The notes: a model not told the origin generated them from the sequence alone. Positions 10,318 to 20,147 are shown, counted from the first letter of the stretch. The stretch is DNA of 64,000 bases from Emticicia oligotrophica DSM 17448 (GCF_000263195.1 NC_018748.1:4650001-4714000); one strand, 5' to 3'. Numbers and translations: made by a program.

Positions 10318-12027
10318 ATGATTTTCAATACAATAAATAAATTTATTTTTATAAATAAGATAAAATTGTCTCAAAAGGTAGCATTTTGGGCAGTATTATC
10401 TTTGTGTTACACTCAAGTTTGTGCACAAATTGATGATGACATAGTTATCACGAAAGACCGTAAGATTGAACTTCCTCCTGCTAACAGAGTATTCGAGAAA
10501 ATACCTCCAGTAAAAACAAAACCTGAAGACCGACAAATGAAATACGCTTTCTTTGATAGAAAGCCTAAAGGTATTGAAGAAGTAAAGTTCAATCCAACAG
10601 TTGTTGCTCCTGATGGTGGAAAGAAAAAGGAAGAAGAAGATAAATACAACAATTATATAAGTTTAGGGGCAGGTAATTTTGGGCGAATTTTTGGTGAAGT
10701 CTATATTAATCCAGCCCAGGATAGAAAAATGATTTTTGGAGTACATGCTTTGCATAATTCTACATCACGAGGACCAATAGACGATAAAAATTCAGCCAAT
10801 ATGTATGACAAGGCCGAATTAAGTGGTAAATATTTGGCTGATAAATTTCAAATTAATAGCGGATTTTCATACAATAGAGACCAATATTATTTCTACGGTT
10901 ATAAACGTCCGAGAGCTGAATTTGATAGAAAAGATATTCGTCAAATTTTAAATACAGTCAATTTTAATGTTGGATTCGAAAATATTGCACCAAATCCAAG
11001 GGTAGATTATTCTTTAAAAACAAATATTCGCTCTTTAAAAGATAATTATGCCGCACAAGAAACAGATTGGACTACAACTTTTAATGCCTATTTTCCTATA
11101 ATAGATGAGAAATTTGTGGCTGTTATTGACGCGGATGCAAATATGGCACAAAGAAGTGATGGTGAAGTAGATAAGCGTAATTTGTTTAGAGTTGAACCTT
11201 CATTCAAACTTAATCTTAACAGTTTTAGTGCAAGTATTGGATACAAAGCAGTAAATGAATTTGATGAAGTTAAGAAAATCAATCGTACAACTGGATATCC
11301 TACTGTTGTGATTACCTATAAACTACCAAATCTTATTTATATTTTCGCAGGATATGGTGGAGACATTGTAAGAAATACTTTAGGAAGTTTTCTTGCAGAA
11401 AATCCCTTCTTGATGCCCAAAACAAAATTACTGAATACTGAAAAATTGCAAGAGTATCATATTGGTGGTAAAGGAGACATTGGCTCAGGCTTTAGTTTTA
11501 ACTTCAAAGGTTCAATGGGTTATTACAAAAATCTATATTATTTTAATAATTATGCACCAAAAGTAAATGAAATCAAGGCTGATACTGCCAAATTTGCTGT
11601 TTTGTATGATAGTTTAAAAACTCAGTTTGTAAACGTAAGTGCTCAATTAAATTATCAACCAGCTCAAATTTGGAGAACCTATTTACGAACTGATATTAAT
11701 CATTATCAACGTAGAAGTTATGAGAAACCATTTCATCGTCCATTAGTTACGGTTAAGTGGGGAAATACTTTTATAGTTTCTGACCGTTTAATTGCCAACC
11801 TTGATGTTGCTTATATAGGTAAAACTTTTGCTAAAAATCCAACTACCAATGAACTTGTTACCAACAAAGCAATCATTGATATGAATGCCGAGTTTGATTA
11901 CTTATTTGGTAAACAATTTACTGCTTTTGTAAAATTGAATAATATTTTGGGAAAAAAATATGAAAGATATTTGTATTATCCACAACAAGGATTGAATTTT
12001 CTTGTAGGAGTCAATTTTTCGTTTTAA
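10318..12027 (+). CDS. outer-membrane beta-barrel protein (TonB-dependent receptor-like barrel)
   Basis: After a long leader ending CYTQVCAQ, this 569-residue protein has a charged, proline-rich segment (about 45-110, including a KKKEEEDK stretch) and then alternating amphipathic strands to a C-terminal phenylalanine (GVNFSF), typical of BAM-inserted barrels. The last strands (NNILGKKYERYLYYPQQGLNF) resemble TonB-dependent receptors, but no plug domain or TonB box is recognisable. It sits between the large TPR gene and the HU/SPOR gene, probably in one operon. The transported substrate, if any, is unknown. Confidence 0.8.
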   Translation: MIFNTINKFIFINKIKLSQKVAFWAVLSLCYTQVCAQIDDDIVITKDRKIELPPANRVFEKIPPVKTKPEDRQMKYAFFDRKPKGIEEVKFNPTVVAPDGGKKKEEEDKYNNYISLGAGNFGRIFGEVYINPAQDRKMIFGVHALHNSTSRGPIDDKNSANMYDKAELSGKYLADKFQINSGFSYNRDQYYFYGYKRPRAEFDRKDIRQILNTVNFNVGFENIAPNPRVDYSLKTNIRSLKDNYAAQETDWTTTFNAYFPIIDEKFVAVIDADANMAQRSDGEVDKRNLFRVEPSFKLNLNSFSASIGYKAVNEFDEVKKINRTTGYPTVVITYKLPNLIYIFAGYGGDIVRNTLGSFLAENPFLMPKTKLLNTEKLQEYHIGGKGDIGSGFSFNFKGSMGYYKNLYYFNNYAPKVNEIKADTAKFAVLYDSLKTQFVNVSAQLNYQPAQIWRTYLRTDINHYQRRSYEKPFHRPLVTVKWGNTFIVSDRLIANLDVAYIGKTFAKNPTTNELVTNKAIIDMNAEFDYLFGKQFTAFVKLNNILGKKYERYLYYPQQGLNFLVGVNFSF

Positions 12028-12067
12028 ATTAGCAAACAAAAGACTCCAATATATTATATAATCTCAA

Positions 12068-13183
12068 ATGAGACCAGTTGCTGACCATATACGTACCTTA
12101 CTATACGAACACGACTATGTGACCGTACCAAACTTTGGAGCTTTTATCGCAAATTATTTGCCTTCAAGTTTCAATGAAATTAGTGGTTCTTTAATGCCAC
12201 CTCAAAAAAGAATTGCATTTAATGAAGTGCTAAAACAAGATGATGGCTTGTTAGCTACGCATATTTCAAGACGCGAAAGTGTAACTATTGACGACGCTAA
12301 AAGAATCATCAGATATTTTGTTACAGAGGTTAAGGATTTACTGGCTACAGAAAAAAATTATACCATTGATAGAGTCGGTAGTTTCATTTTAAATGAAGAA
12401 AACAACTTAGTTTTTGAACCAGACAGAAAACATAATTTTTATAGTGAAAGCTTTGGATTTGACAGCCTGTTCCCGCGTCATATTTCCAGTGAAAAATATT
12501 CTTTAACTCAAAACTTTAATGAAGAAAGTGAAGATTTGGCATTACATCAAAACTCATATTCTTCTACTGCAATCAAAAAGTATTCAAAGTGGACCTACGC
12601 ACTTTATTCAATACCGATTTTGTTATTATCGGGTGGATTGTTTATCGTTTTGTTTGCTGGTCCTAAATCTAGTAACACTTCTGCCAAAAGTAGTTTTAAT
12701 CCTCTAGATTATATCCCTAAACAGGAAGAGGTCATACAAAAATCTATCTCAAAACAGATTGCTGATGAAACTGAAATTGTAAAACCTAATTTTGGTAATC
12801 AACCCATTAGCAACAAAGTTGAAACTAATGTTATCCAACCAGCTCCTGTAGAAACTTCAGTTAAGGTTGTAGAAAAAGTTATTGAGGCAAAAGCAGAATC
12901 AATTACAAATACTTCTAAGTCATCTAATGAGTTTACTGCTCCAACAATAAATAATTCTTTGAAGCGTTATTTGGTTGTTTCAGGTGTATTTAAAAGTGCT
13001 GAAAATGTTGAGAAATTACAGGTAGTTCTTCAAAAAAATGGTTTTTCGCCTAAAGTTGTTAAAGTAGGTGACCTCTCGAAGGTTATAGCTGCTGAGGTTT
13101 CTACAATGGAAGAAGCGAAATTACTTGCAGAAAGACACATTAAAATTGTAGGTGAAAAACCCGCAATTATTAAGGGAAATTAA
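12068..13183 (+). CDS. HU-CCDC81-like and SPOR domain membrane protein
   Basis: The N-terminal 140 residues match the HU-CCDC81 bacterial pair of domains (MRPVADHIRTLLYEHDYVTV and VPNFGAFIANYLPSSF), an HU-like fold. One transmembrane segment follows (about 178-200, YSIPILLLSGGLFIVLFAG), then a Thr/Lys-rich linker and a C-terminal SPOR domain (about 295-370, KRYLVVSGVFKSAENVEKL) of the kind that binds denuded septal peptidoglycan. The topology puts the HU-like domains in the cytoplasm and SPOR in the periplasm. This suggests a cell-division or envelope role linked to the upstream TPR and barrel genes. Function is inferred only from domains. Confidence 0.87.
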   Translation: MRPVADHIRTLLYEHDYVTVPNFGAFIANYLPSSFNEISGSLMPPQKRIAFNEVLKQDDGLLATHISRRESVTIDDAKRIIRYFVTEVKDLLATEKNYTIDRVGSFILNEENNLVFEPDRKHNFYSESFGFDSLFPRHISSEKYSLTQNFNEESEDLALHQNSYSSTAIKKYSKWTYALYSIPILLLSGGLFIVLFAGPKSSNTSAKSSFNPLDYIPKQEEVIQKSISKQIADETEIVKPNFGNQPISNKVETNVIQPAPVETSVKVVEKVIEAKAESITNTSKSSNEFTAPTINNSLKRYLVVSGVFKSAENVEKLQVVLQKNGFSPKVVKVGDLSKVIAAEVSTMEEAKLLAERHIKIVGEKPAIIKGN

Positions 13184-13204
13184 TCAAATCGATTTATTTC
13201 ATAG

Positions 13205-13236
13205 ACCTGTAAGGACAATACTTACAGGTTTTTTTA
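13205..13236 (+). terminator. terminator of the TPR/barrel/SPOR unit
   Basis: A 9-bp perfect stem (ACCTGTAAG / CTTACAGGT) with a 7-base loop is followed by seven Ts. Confidence 0.9.
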
Positions 13237-13274
13237 TATTTTATTGTTTCTAACTCAACTTATCTTTATAAAAA

Positions 13275-14282
13275 ATGCAATCAACTTCCATTGAAAACGA
13301 AGAAAAAAGTAATCAGACTACTGCTTTTTTTATGACATTAGTTATTTATTCAGTATTTCTGGGATTATTATATTTTTTTAAGCTGATGTACACGCCACCA
13401 GAAGATATTGATGGCGTTGAATTAAATTATGGGATAGATTTGGTAGGAAGTGGAGATATACAAACAACTAACAAAGCAAATATTTCGCCCAATAATTATG
13501 ATGTAAAACCTTCTGAGAAGAGCGATGATGCTGAGGCAAAACCCTTAAAAACAAAGCCCATAGTGGTACCTCCAGCTGAAAAAGTAGAAAAATTGAAGGT
13601 AAAAGAGACTGCAACTAAACCAGTAGTAACAACAGATGATGAAAAAAGTCCAATTACTGAAAAAGTAAATAATAAGCCTCCTAAAAAAGAAGTAGTCAAA
13701 CCAGTAGAAAAAGCTAATGAACCAAAAGTAAAGTCAACACCTGTCAAAAATGAACCAATCAAAACCGAACCACCTAAACGTACAGTTGAAGATGGTAGTT
13801 TAATGAAAAAAGGAGGTTCGGGTACAGGAAGTGGAGCAAAATCTAACAGTAATTCAAATGGAACTATTGGAACTAGAGATGGAATTGGTGGAAATAATAA
13901 TGGTGATGGAAAGAAAGGAGAAGTAGGTGATAAAGGAGACCCTAGAGGAACGTTAGATGGTAAAAGTATGATGGGTAAGCCTGGTAACGGTAATGGTAAT
14001 TCAGGAGCTTCTATTGGTGGTTTGAGTGGATGGAATAAGCGAAAATTATCACTCCCTGATGATGGTTCTTCAGAAACTGGTAAAATAGTTTTCAAAGTTA
14101 CTGTTGATGATTCTGGTGATGTGGTTGGAATTAGTGTTGTTTCTTCAACTGTTAGTCCTTCTGTACAAAACTTTTATAAGAACTACATACAGCAAAAGTT
14201 AAGTTCTGTTTTATCTCCAGAGGGTACACCGCCTCCAAGAGCAACTGGAACCATTACAATTAATATACAATCAGGAAATTAA
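13275..14282 (+). CDS. TonB/TolA-like energy transducer
   Basis: A cytoplasmic N-terminus is followed by one transmembrane helix (about 17-36, FFMTLVIYSVFLGLLYFF). Next come a long Lys/Pro/Glu-rich spacer (about 75-180), a Gly/Asn-rich stretch and a C-terminal TonB-like domain (about 260-335, GKIVFKVTVDDSGDVVGI). This is the layout of proteins that carry proton-motive force from ExbB/ExbD to outer-membrane receptors. No exbB or exbD gene adjoins it in the window, so the motor subunits must be elsewhere. The low-complexity spacer creates a 199-codon antisense open frame that I do not consider a gene. Confidence 0.82.
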   Translation: MQSTSIENEEKSNQTTAFFMTLVIYSVFLGLLYFFKLMYTPPEDIDGVELNYGIDLVGSGDIQTTNKANISPNNYDVKPSEKSDDAEAKPLKTKPIVVPPAEKVEKLKVKETATKPVVTTDDEKSPITEKVNNKPPKKEVVKPVEKANEPKVKSTPVKNEPIKTEPPKRTVEDGSLMKKGGSGTGSGAKSNSNSNGTIGTRDGIGGNNNGDGKKGEVGDKGDPRGTLDGKSMMGKPGNGNGNSGASIGGLSGWNKRKLSLPDDGSSETGKIVFKVTVDDSGDVVGISVVSSTVSPSVQNFYKNYIQQKLSSVLSPEGTPPPRATGTITINIQSGN

Positions 14283-14298
14283 TATGATACATCCTAAG

Positions 14299-14327
14299 AA
14301 GAGTACCAATTTGGTGCTCTTTTTTGT
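14299..14327 (+). terminator. terminator after the TonB-like gene
   Basis: A 9-bp stem (AAGAGTACC with GGTGCTCTT, one G-T pair) is followed by a T-run. Confidence 0.8.
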
Positions 14328-14389
14328 TTACAGACATTTCGTCTTTTGAGACTATCTTAGTAGTTTTGCAATTCATTTTATCAAAATAA

Positions 14390-15682
14390 ATGACTTATCA
14401 AGAAACAATAGAATATTTATATTCAATGCTACCCGTATTTCATCGAGATGGTGAAAAGGCATTTAAGGGCAGTTTACACAACATTTTGGAGTTATGTGAA
14501 CATTTGGGAAATCCACAAAATAAGTTCAAATCAATTCACATTGGCGGTACAAATGGTAAAGGTAGTACCTCTCATTATTTAGCAGCGATTTTACAAAGTG
14601 CTGGATATAAAACGGCATTGTACACATCACCACATTTAAAAGATTATTCAGAAAGATTCAGAATAAATGGTATATCAATTGATAAAGCGAATATAATTTC
14701 ATTCATTGAATCAAATAAATCTATTATTGAATTAATTAGACCATCATTTTTTGAATTAAGCGTAGCACTTGCATTCGATTATTTTGCCAAAGAACAAGTT
14801 GATATTGCTGTAATTGAAGTTGGCTTAGGCGGAAGATTGGATTCAACAAATATTATCACTCCAATATTGAGTGTTATCACAAATATTGGTTTTGACCATG
14901 TAAACATACTTGGAAATACTTTACCACAGATTGCTTTTGAAAAAGCTGGAATAATTAAAAAAAATGTTCCAGTTGTTATTTCTGAATATCATCCTGAAAC
15001 AGCACTTGTTTTTAAAAAGAAAGCTTTTGAAGAATCAGCTCCAATAATATTTTCTTCTGATAATATTAAAGTGATAGATAAAGAAATAAATTCAACTATG
15101 TTATTAGTTGATGTTTTTTATAAGAATGAGCTTTTATATTCAAATCTTGAATCAGAGTTAATTGGGAAATATCAATTAAAAAATATTGCTGGTGTTATTC
15201 AAAGTATTTTTGAGTTAAGAAAAATTGGTCTTAAAATTTCTGATGATGAATTATTAAGAGGTATTTCAAATGTTGTTAAAATCACATCTTTAAAGGGGCG
15301 TTGGCAGATTCTTTCTGATGCTCCTCTGATGATTTGTGATACTGCTCATAATGAGCATGGCTTATCAATTGTACTGGATCAAATTGAAAAGTTAAAAGTT
15401 TCTAAAAAATATTTCATATTGGGTTTTGTCAAGGATAAGAATGTGGATGAAATTTTGGGAATGTTTCCTAAAGAGGCTGAATATATCTTTTGTCAGGCTG
15501 AAACCCCTCGTTCACTGGCCTCTGAGGATTTAATAAAAATCGCTAACAAACATCAATTATCAGGATATTCGATTCTCAATGTAAACGAAGCCATTGAAAT
15601 AGTAAAGAAAAAAGCAACAAATGAAGATTTAATTTATATTGGAGGCAGTACTTTTGTTGTTGCTGAAATTTTAAATCTATAA
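14390..15682 (+). CDS. folC: bifunctional folylpolyglutamate synthase/dihydrofolate synthase
   Basis: This Mur-ligase family enzyme adds glutamate to dihydropteroate and folates. The ATP-binding P-loop GGTNGKGSTS (about 52-61), the TSPHLKDYSERFRING segment, the VGLGGRLDSTNI motif and the C-terminal ligase domain with DTAHNEHGL are in the usual order. Its 430 residues are standard. The ATG at 14390 follows an AT-rich leader. trmB starts 51 bases downstream. Confidence 0.95.
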   Translation: MTYQETIEYLYSMLPVFHRDGEKAFKGSLHNILELCEHLGNPQNKFKSIHIGGTNGKGSTSHYLAAILQSAGYKTALYTSPHLKDYSERFRINGISIDKANIISFIESNKSIIELIRPSFFELSVALAFDYFAKEQVDIAVIEVGLGGRLDSTNIITPILSVITNIGFDHVNILGNTLPQIAFEKAGIIKKNVPVVISEYHPETALVFKKKAFEESAPIIFSSDNIKVIDKEINSTMLLVDVFYKNELLYSNLESELIGKYQLKNIAGVIQSIFELRKIGLKISDDELLRGISNVVKITSLKGRWQILSDAPLMICDTAHNEHGLSIVLDQIEKLKVSKKYFILGFVKDKNVDEILGMFPKEAEYIFCQAETPRSLASEDLIKIANKHQLSGYSILNVNEAIEIVKKKATNEDLIYIGGSTFVVAEILNL

Positions 15683-15733
15683 TTAGAATTCTATAAGTAT
15701 TTGATTATTAGTTAATTATAAATAAATAGGAGA

Positions 15734-16393
15734 GTGGCAAGACATAAACTATCAAGATTTCAATATAATGCTGCATCAGAAAATGTAGTGGAACGTGGTA
15801 AAGAATTTTATACAACCATTAAAGGAAAATGGAGAGAAAGTTTTTTTAAAAATGATAATCCAATAGTATTAGAATTGGCTTGCGGAAAAGGTGAATATAC
15901 TACTGGTTTAGCGAAAGAATTTCCAAATAAGAATTTTATTGGTATTGATATTAAAGGTGATAGAATAGCTCGTGGAAGTAAGCGTGCAATTGACATGGGG
16001 CTTACTAATGTGGCATTTTTGCGTACATCAATGGCGTATTTGGAGGAATTCTTTGAAGAAAATGAAGTAAATGAAATTTGGCTAATACACCCTGACCCTC
16101 AGCCTCGTGATAAAGAAGAAAGAAAAAGGCTAACAAATAATAGATATTTAAGTCTCTATAAGAAAATTTTAAAAAATGAGGGTGATTTTTACTTTAAAAC
16201 AGATAATTTCCCTCTTTTTGAGTATTCGTTGGTTACGATTCCCGCAGCTGGTTTTGAGATACAAAGACAAACAATCGACCTTTATAACTCTCCTTTTTTA
16301 GCAGAGCATTACGGTATAGAAACGCACTATGAACGATTATTCGTTGCTAAAGGATATAAAATAAATTATTTGGTAGCTAAAAACATTAAATAA
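15734..16393 (+). CDS. trmB: tRNA (guanine-N7-)-methyltransferase
   Basis: TrmB methylates G46 in the tRNA variable loop using S-adenosylmethionine. Visible motifs are the SAM site LELACGKGEYT (about residue 44), the acidic strand GIDIKGDR, and the family signature HPDPQPRDKEERKR near 120. The start is a GTG at 15734, giving V/M-ARHKLSRFQ. An AGGAGA sequence lies directly upstream, a rare purine-rich ribosome-binding-like sequence in this window. Length 219 is normal. Confidence 0.94.
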   Translation: MARHKLSRFQYNAASENVVERGKEFYTTIKGKWRESFFKNDNPIVLELACGKGEYTTGLAKEFPNKNFIGIDIKGDRIARGSKRAIDMGLTNVAFLRTSMAYLEEFFEENEVNEIWLIHPDPQPRDKEERKRLTNNRYLSLYKKILKNEGDFYFKTDNFPLFEYSLVTIPAAGFEIQRQTIDLYNSPFLAEHYGIETHYERLFVAKGYKINYLVAKNIK

Positions 16394-16420
16394 AAAAGGG
16401 GCGATTAAGCCCCTTTTTTA
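16393..16420. terminator. bidirectional terminator between trmB and gap
   Basis: A 10-bp stem (AAAAAGGGGC / GCCCCTTTTT) with a GATTAA loop. A- and T-runs on either side let it serve both convergent genes. Confidence 0.92.
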
Positions 16421-16426
16421 TAAATT

Positions 16427-17440
16427 TTATTTTGAAATCAATTGGGCAAAATACTTAACAGTTCTTACTAATTGACTTACATAACTCATTTCGTTATCAT
16501 ACCAGCTAACAACTTTTACCAATTGTTTATCTCCAACAGAAACTACTTTAGTTTGGGTTGCATCAAATAAACTACCGTAAGTTGTTCCAATAATATCAGA
16601 ACTTACGATTTCATCAGTATTATAGCCGAAACTTTCAGTACTTGCAGCTTTCATTGCATTGTTTACTTCATCAGTAGTAACAGTTTTCTCAACAATACAA
16701 GTTAATTCAGTTAAGCTACCAGTGATAGTAGGAACACGCTGTGCACCACCATCTAATTTACCTTTTAATTCAGGTAATACTAAGCCAATTGCTTTTGCAG
16801 CACCCGTACTATTAGGAATAATATTTGCAGCAGCAGCTCTTGCTCTTCTTAAGTCACCTTTACCATGTGGTGCATCTAGTGTATTTTGGTCATTTGTATA
16901 AGCGTGTACAGTTGTCATGCTACCAACAATAATTCCAAAATTATCATTTAAAGCTTTCGCCATTGGAGCTAGACAGTTAGTCGTACAGCTTGCACAACTA
17001 ATAATTGTTTCGCTACCATCAAGAATGCTATGGTTTACATTATAAACAATAGTTTTAAGGTCACCTGTTGCAGGAGCACTAATTACTACACGTTTCGCAC
17101 CAGCAGTTAAGTGTGCAGCAGCTTTGTCTTTGTCGGTAAAGAAACCCGTACATTCTAAAACTACATCAACATCGTGCTGTCCCCAAGGAATATCTGCTGG
17201 GTTCTTTTGAGCGTAAATTTTAATCTCATTGCCATTTACAATGATACTATTATCAGTTGATGTTACTTCGGCATTAAATCTACCTTGTGCACTATCATAC
17301 TTAAGTAAGTGTGCTAATGTTGAAGGACTTGTTAAGTCATTGATTGCTACTACATCAATTCCTTCCATGTTATAAATTTGACGATAGGCTAATTTACCAA
17401 TACGTCCGAATCCATTAATTGCTACTTTAACTTTTGACAT
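16427..17440 (-). CDS. gap: glyceraldehyde-3-phosphate dehydrogenase, type I
   Basis: GAPDH oxidises glyceraldehyde 3-phosphate in glycolysis. The N-terminal NAD-binding signature [15 protein letters not shown], the catalytic cysteine in SCASCTTNC (about residue 153) and the C-terminal helix with [16 protein letters not shown] are present. The length of 337 residues is typical. It is convergent with trmB. The 529-bp AT-rich gap upstream probably carries its promoter, but I saw no convincing TAnnTTTG box. Confidence 0.97.
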   Translation of the reverse strand: MSKVKVAINGFGRIGKLAYRQIYNMEGIDVVAINDLTSPSTLAHLLKYDSAQGRFNAEVTSTDNSIIVNGNEIKIYAQKNPADIPWGQHDVDVVLECTGFFTDKDKAAAHLTAGAKRVVISAPATGDLKTIVYNVNHSILDGSETIISCASCTTNCLAPMAKALNDNFGIIVGSMTTVHAYTNDQNTLDAPHGKGDLRRARAAAANIIPNSTGAAKAIGLVLPELKGKLDGGAQRVPTITGSLTELTCIVEKTVTTDEVNNAMKAASTESFGYNTDEIVSSDIIGTTYGSLFDATQTKVVSVGDKQLVKVVSWYDNEMSYVSQLVRTVKYFAQLISK

Positions 17441-17969
17441 TTAAGTAAAATTTTGGTTTAAGTAATACGTCTGCAAGTTAATAAAAATAGGCGAAATTAT
17501 ATATCTGAAGTTTAATTTTTTAATCTGAAATAGAATAATAACTAAAACAGCACAACAATAACTAAAAAAAATAGCATTGTTTACTCAATTACTAAATATT
17601 AATTAGTAATTATTACTAAAATTATGAGTAATTAATTTGTTTTTATTTAGTAAAATATACTTTAATATAGGTCGGTTTATTAATAATTTTATTAACTTTT
17701 TGAAAAAAGGATGATTATTAGTAACTTTAAATGTGGTTGGAGGAGTAGGGGTGTATTTGTATAAAAGGGTTTAGATTTTATATAATTGTATTTGTCAACC
17801 AAATATCAAATTAATTTGAGTAGATTATTATTTTATTCTTCTTAGAATAATACAATATATCATAAATAAACAAAAGCTTAAAAAATACTTAAAATTTACA
17901 GTTAAAACACTTAATATCAATAATTTATATATATATTTCTAAAGTAAAACTTTATATTAATTTTTAATA
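17441..17969. other. AT-rich intergenic region between gap and dapD
   Basis: This 529-bp divergent gap must contain the control regions of gap (leftward) and dapD (rightward). It is rich in TTA/TAA runs with repeated ATTACTAA/TAGTAATTA-like words around 17590-17640. I see no ORF, RNA gene, terminator or well-formed promoter in it. Confidence 0.5.
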
Positions 17970-18779
17970 ATGAATCAAAGAGAAATAGTAGAAAACGCTT
18001 GGTTAAACAGAGAACAATTAAAGGAAATTTCCACCCAAGAAACTATCAGAGAAATAGTTGAAATGGTTGATAAAGGGCAATTAAGAGTCGCTGAACCAAC
18101 AGAAGATGGAAACTGGAAAACTAATGAATGGGTAAAAAAAGCTATTATCCTCTACTTCCCAATGCAACAAATGTCGGTTCAAGAAGTGGGAATTTTTGAA
18201 TTTCATGACAAAATGAAGCTTAAAACTGGTTATGAAGCACTGGGCGTACGTGTAGTACCTCCTGCAGTTGCTCGTTATGGTGCATATTTAGCTAAAGGAG
18301 TAATCATGATGCCTTCATACGTGAACATTGGTGCTTATGTTGACAGTGGAACTATGGTTGATACGTGGGCTACAGTTGGAAGTTGTGCTCAAATTGGCAA
18401 AGATGTTCACTTAAGTGGGGGAGTAGGTATTGGAGGTGTTCTCGAGCCACCTCAAGCATCACCAGTTATCATTGAAGATGGGGCATTTATTGGTTCAAGA
18501 TGTATTGTGGTTGAAGGTGCTAGAGTAGGAAAAAGAGCGGTTTTAGGAGCAGGAGTTACTATTACTGGTAGTTCTAAAATCATAGATGTAAACACTGGAC
18601 AAGAATACATTGGTTATGTGCCTGAAAACTCAGTAGTTATTCCAGGAATGCTTCCAAAAAAATATCCAGCTGGAGAATTTGGCGTTCCTTGTGCACTAAT
18701 CATTGGCCAACGTAAAGCAAGTACAGATTTGAAAACATCCTTAAATGAGGCATTACGTGAAAATAATGTTTCAGTTTAA
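17970..18779 (+). CDS. dapD: 2,3,4,5-tetrahydropyridine-2,6-dicarboxylate N-succinyltransferase
   Basis: DapD succinylates tetrahydrodipicolinate in the lysine/diaminopimelate pathway. The 269-residue protein has an N-terminal helical domain and then a left-handed beta-helix of hexapeptide repeats from about residue 108 (MPSYVNIGAYVDSGTMVDTW, GSCAQIGKDVHLSGGVGIGG). The family signature around GGVLEPPQA is present. It stands alone with its own terminator. Confidence 0.96.
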   Translation: MNQREIVENAWLNREQLKEISTQETIREIVEMVDKGQLRVAEPTEDGNWKTNEWVKKAIILYFPMQQMSVQEVGIFEFHDKMKLKTGYEALGVRVVPPAVARYGAYLAKGVIMMPSYVNIGAYVDSGTMVDTWATVGSCAQIGKDVHLSGGVGIGGVLEPPQASPVIIEDGAFIGSRCIVVEGARVGKRAVLGAGVTITGSSKIIDVNTGQEYIGYVPENSVVIPGMLPKKYPAGEFGVPCALIIGQRKASTDLKTSLNEALRENNVSV

Positions 18780-18800
18780 AAATAAAGTTGTTTAAGCAAA

Positions 18801-18831
18801 AAAAAAGGACGTAGAAACGTCCTTTTTTTAT
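18801..18831 (+). terminator. terminator of dapD
   Basis: A perfect stem (AAAGGACGT / ACGTCCTTT) closed by an AGAA loop and flanked by A- and T-runs. Confidence 0.9.
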
Positions 18832-18876
18832 TTGCCTATCCTCCACATCGAAATAAGGACAATTAAATCCCGAAAG

Positions 18877-20139
18877 CTATATTTTTGGCCATTTTGAGGC
18901 TTCATTTTTTTGGGAATGATAAATTCCCTTACTACCACTAAAATAATAGGCTATAATGCAGGAAATCGCGAAAAAAGGTAGAAATTCTCCTCCAAATAGC
19001 TCTACACCTAACAACATACTTGCCAATGGTGTATTGGTTGCAGCTGCAAACACTGAAATAAAACCTAGGCCAGCAAATAAGTCAACTGGACAACCCAAAA
19101 ACATTCCTAAAGTATTTCCTAAAGCAGCACCTATAAAAAATAATGGAGTTACTTCACCACCTTTGAAACCCATACTGAGCGTAATAGCTGTTAAAATTAA
19201 TTTCCAGAACCAACTCAATTCATCTACGCCATTGGCTTTAAAAGCAGAAACGATACTGATACCATTAGCTTTTTCGCTTATTACACTCAATCCTAAATAG
19301 TCATCAGTGTTGAGCAAAAAGCTAATAAATAATACCATTCCTCCTCCAATTACAGGAATTAACCATTTTTTTTGAATGTATTTTTTGGTTGAATTTTTTA
19401 GCAATTCTGAAAATGTCACAAAAATTTGCGAGGCAATGCCAAATGCAATTCCTGCTAAAATCACTTTCAAAAGAAATAACAAATCTATTTGATGAATTGA
19501 TATAAGAGGATTAGATGCAATTGAGTAATGTGTATGCGTAATTCCATACAATAAACAAACACTATTAGAAACAATTGAGGCAAACAAACAGGTTAAAAGA
19601 GCATCAAATCTGATTCGTCCAACAAAAAGTATTTCTAAAGCAAAAACAGTGGCTGCGATTGGCGTACCAAACACTGCACTAAAACCAGCAGCAACTCCAG
19701 CCATTACAAGTAGCCTTTTTTCAATCAATTTAAACTTAAAAATCTTGTTTGAGAAAGCAGCTAAACTTCCTCCAATTTGAACAGCAGTACCTTCACGTCC
19801 AGCAGAACCTCCAAATAAGTGCGTAAGTACAGTAGTTAAAATTATCAATGGCGTCATTCTAAGAGGTACACCTTTTGTTGATTCTTCGTTGATTTCATCA
19901 ATAATTAAGTTATTGCCTGCCTCAGAGCCTTTACCAATTACCTGATAAATTTGTGTTATCAATATACCTATAAGTGGCAGTAAATAAATAATCCATTTGT
20001 TTTGCCATCTAAAAAGGGTTGCTTTATCTAAAAGAAATAAGAATAATGCCACTAACGACCCTGTAACTACTGCCATTGGGAAAACTACTAATATACTCCT
20101 GAATAGATGCCTGAATGCTTCTCGTATGTCTTTAAGCAT
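18877..20139 (-). CDS. CLC-F type fluoride/proton antiporter (voltage-gated chloride channel family)
   Basis: A 420-residue CLC membrane protein with about ten hydrophobic helices. The canonical chloride-binding motifs are replaced by those I know from the fluoride-exporting CLC-F clade. GSGIP is replaced by EAGNNLIIDEI (about residue 73), the gating-glutamate motif reads GSAGREGTAVQIGGS (about 110) instead of GKEGP, and the third motif is GFKGGEVTPLFF (about 325). CLC-F proteins expel fluoride in exchange for protons, protecting glycolytic enzymes. Databases often label such genes simply as chloride channels. No crcB-type fluoride riboswitch core was found upstream. Assignment rests on motifs only. 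Confidence 0.85.
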   Translation of the reverse strand: MLKDIREAFRHLFRSILVVFPMAVVTGSLVALFLFLLDKATLFRWQNKWIIYLLPLIGILITQIYQVIGKGSEAGNNLIIDEINEESTKGVPLRMTPLIILTTVLTHLFGGSAGREGTAVQIGGSLAAFSNKIFKFKLIEKRLLVMAGVAAGFSAVFGTPIAATVFALEILFVGRIRFDALLTCLFASIVSNSVCLLYGITHTHYSIASNPLISIHQIDLLFLLKVILAGIAFGIASQIFVTFSELLKNSTKKYIQKKWLIPVIGGGMVLFISFLLNTDDYLGLSVISEKANGISIVSAFKANGVDELSWFWKLILTAITLSMGFKGGEVTPLFFIGAALGNTLGMFLGCPVDLFAGLGFISVFAAATNTPLASMLLGVELFGGEFLPFFAISCIIAYYFSGSKGIYHSQKNEASKWPKI

Positions 20140-20147
20140 GATTTTCT

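Noticed and set aside
13496-14095. 199-codon open frame on the minus strand inside the TonB-like gene
   Set aside because: It mirrors the Lys/Pro/Gly-rich low-complexity spacer of the real gene and its product is a Pro/Leu/Ser-rich string without any domain.
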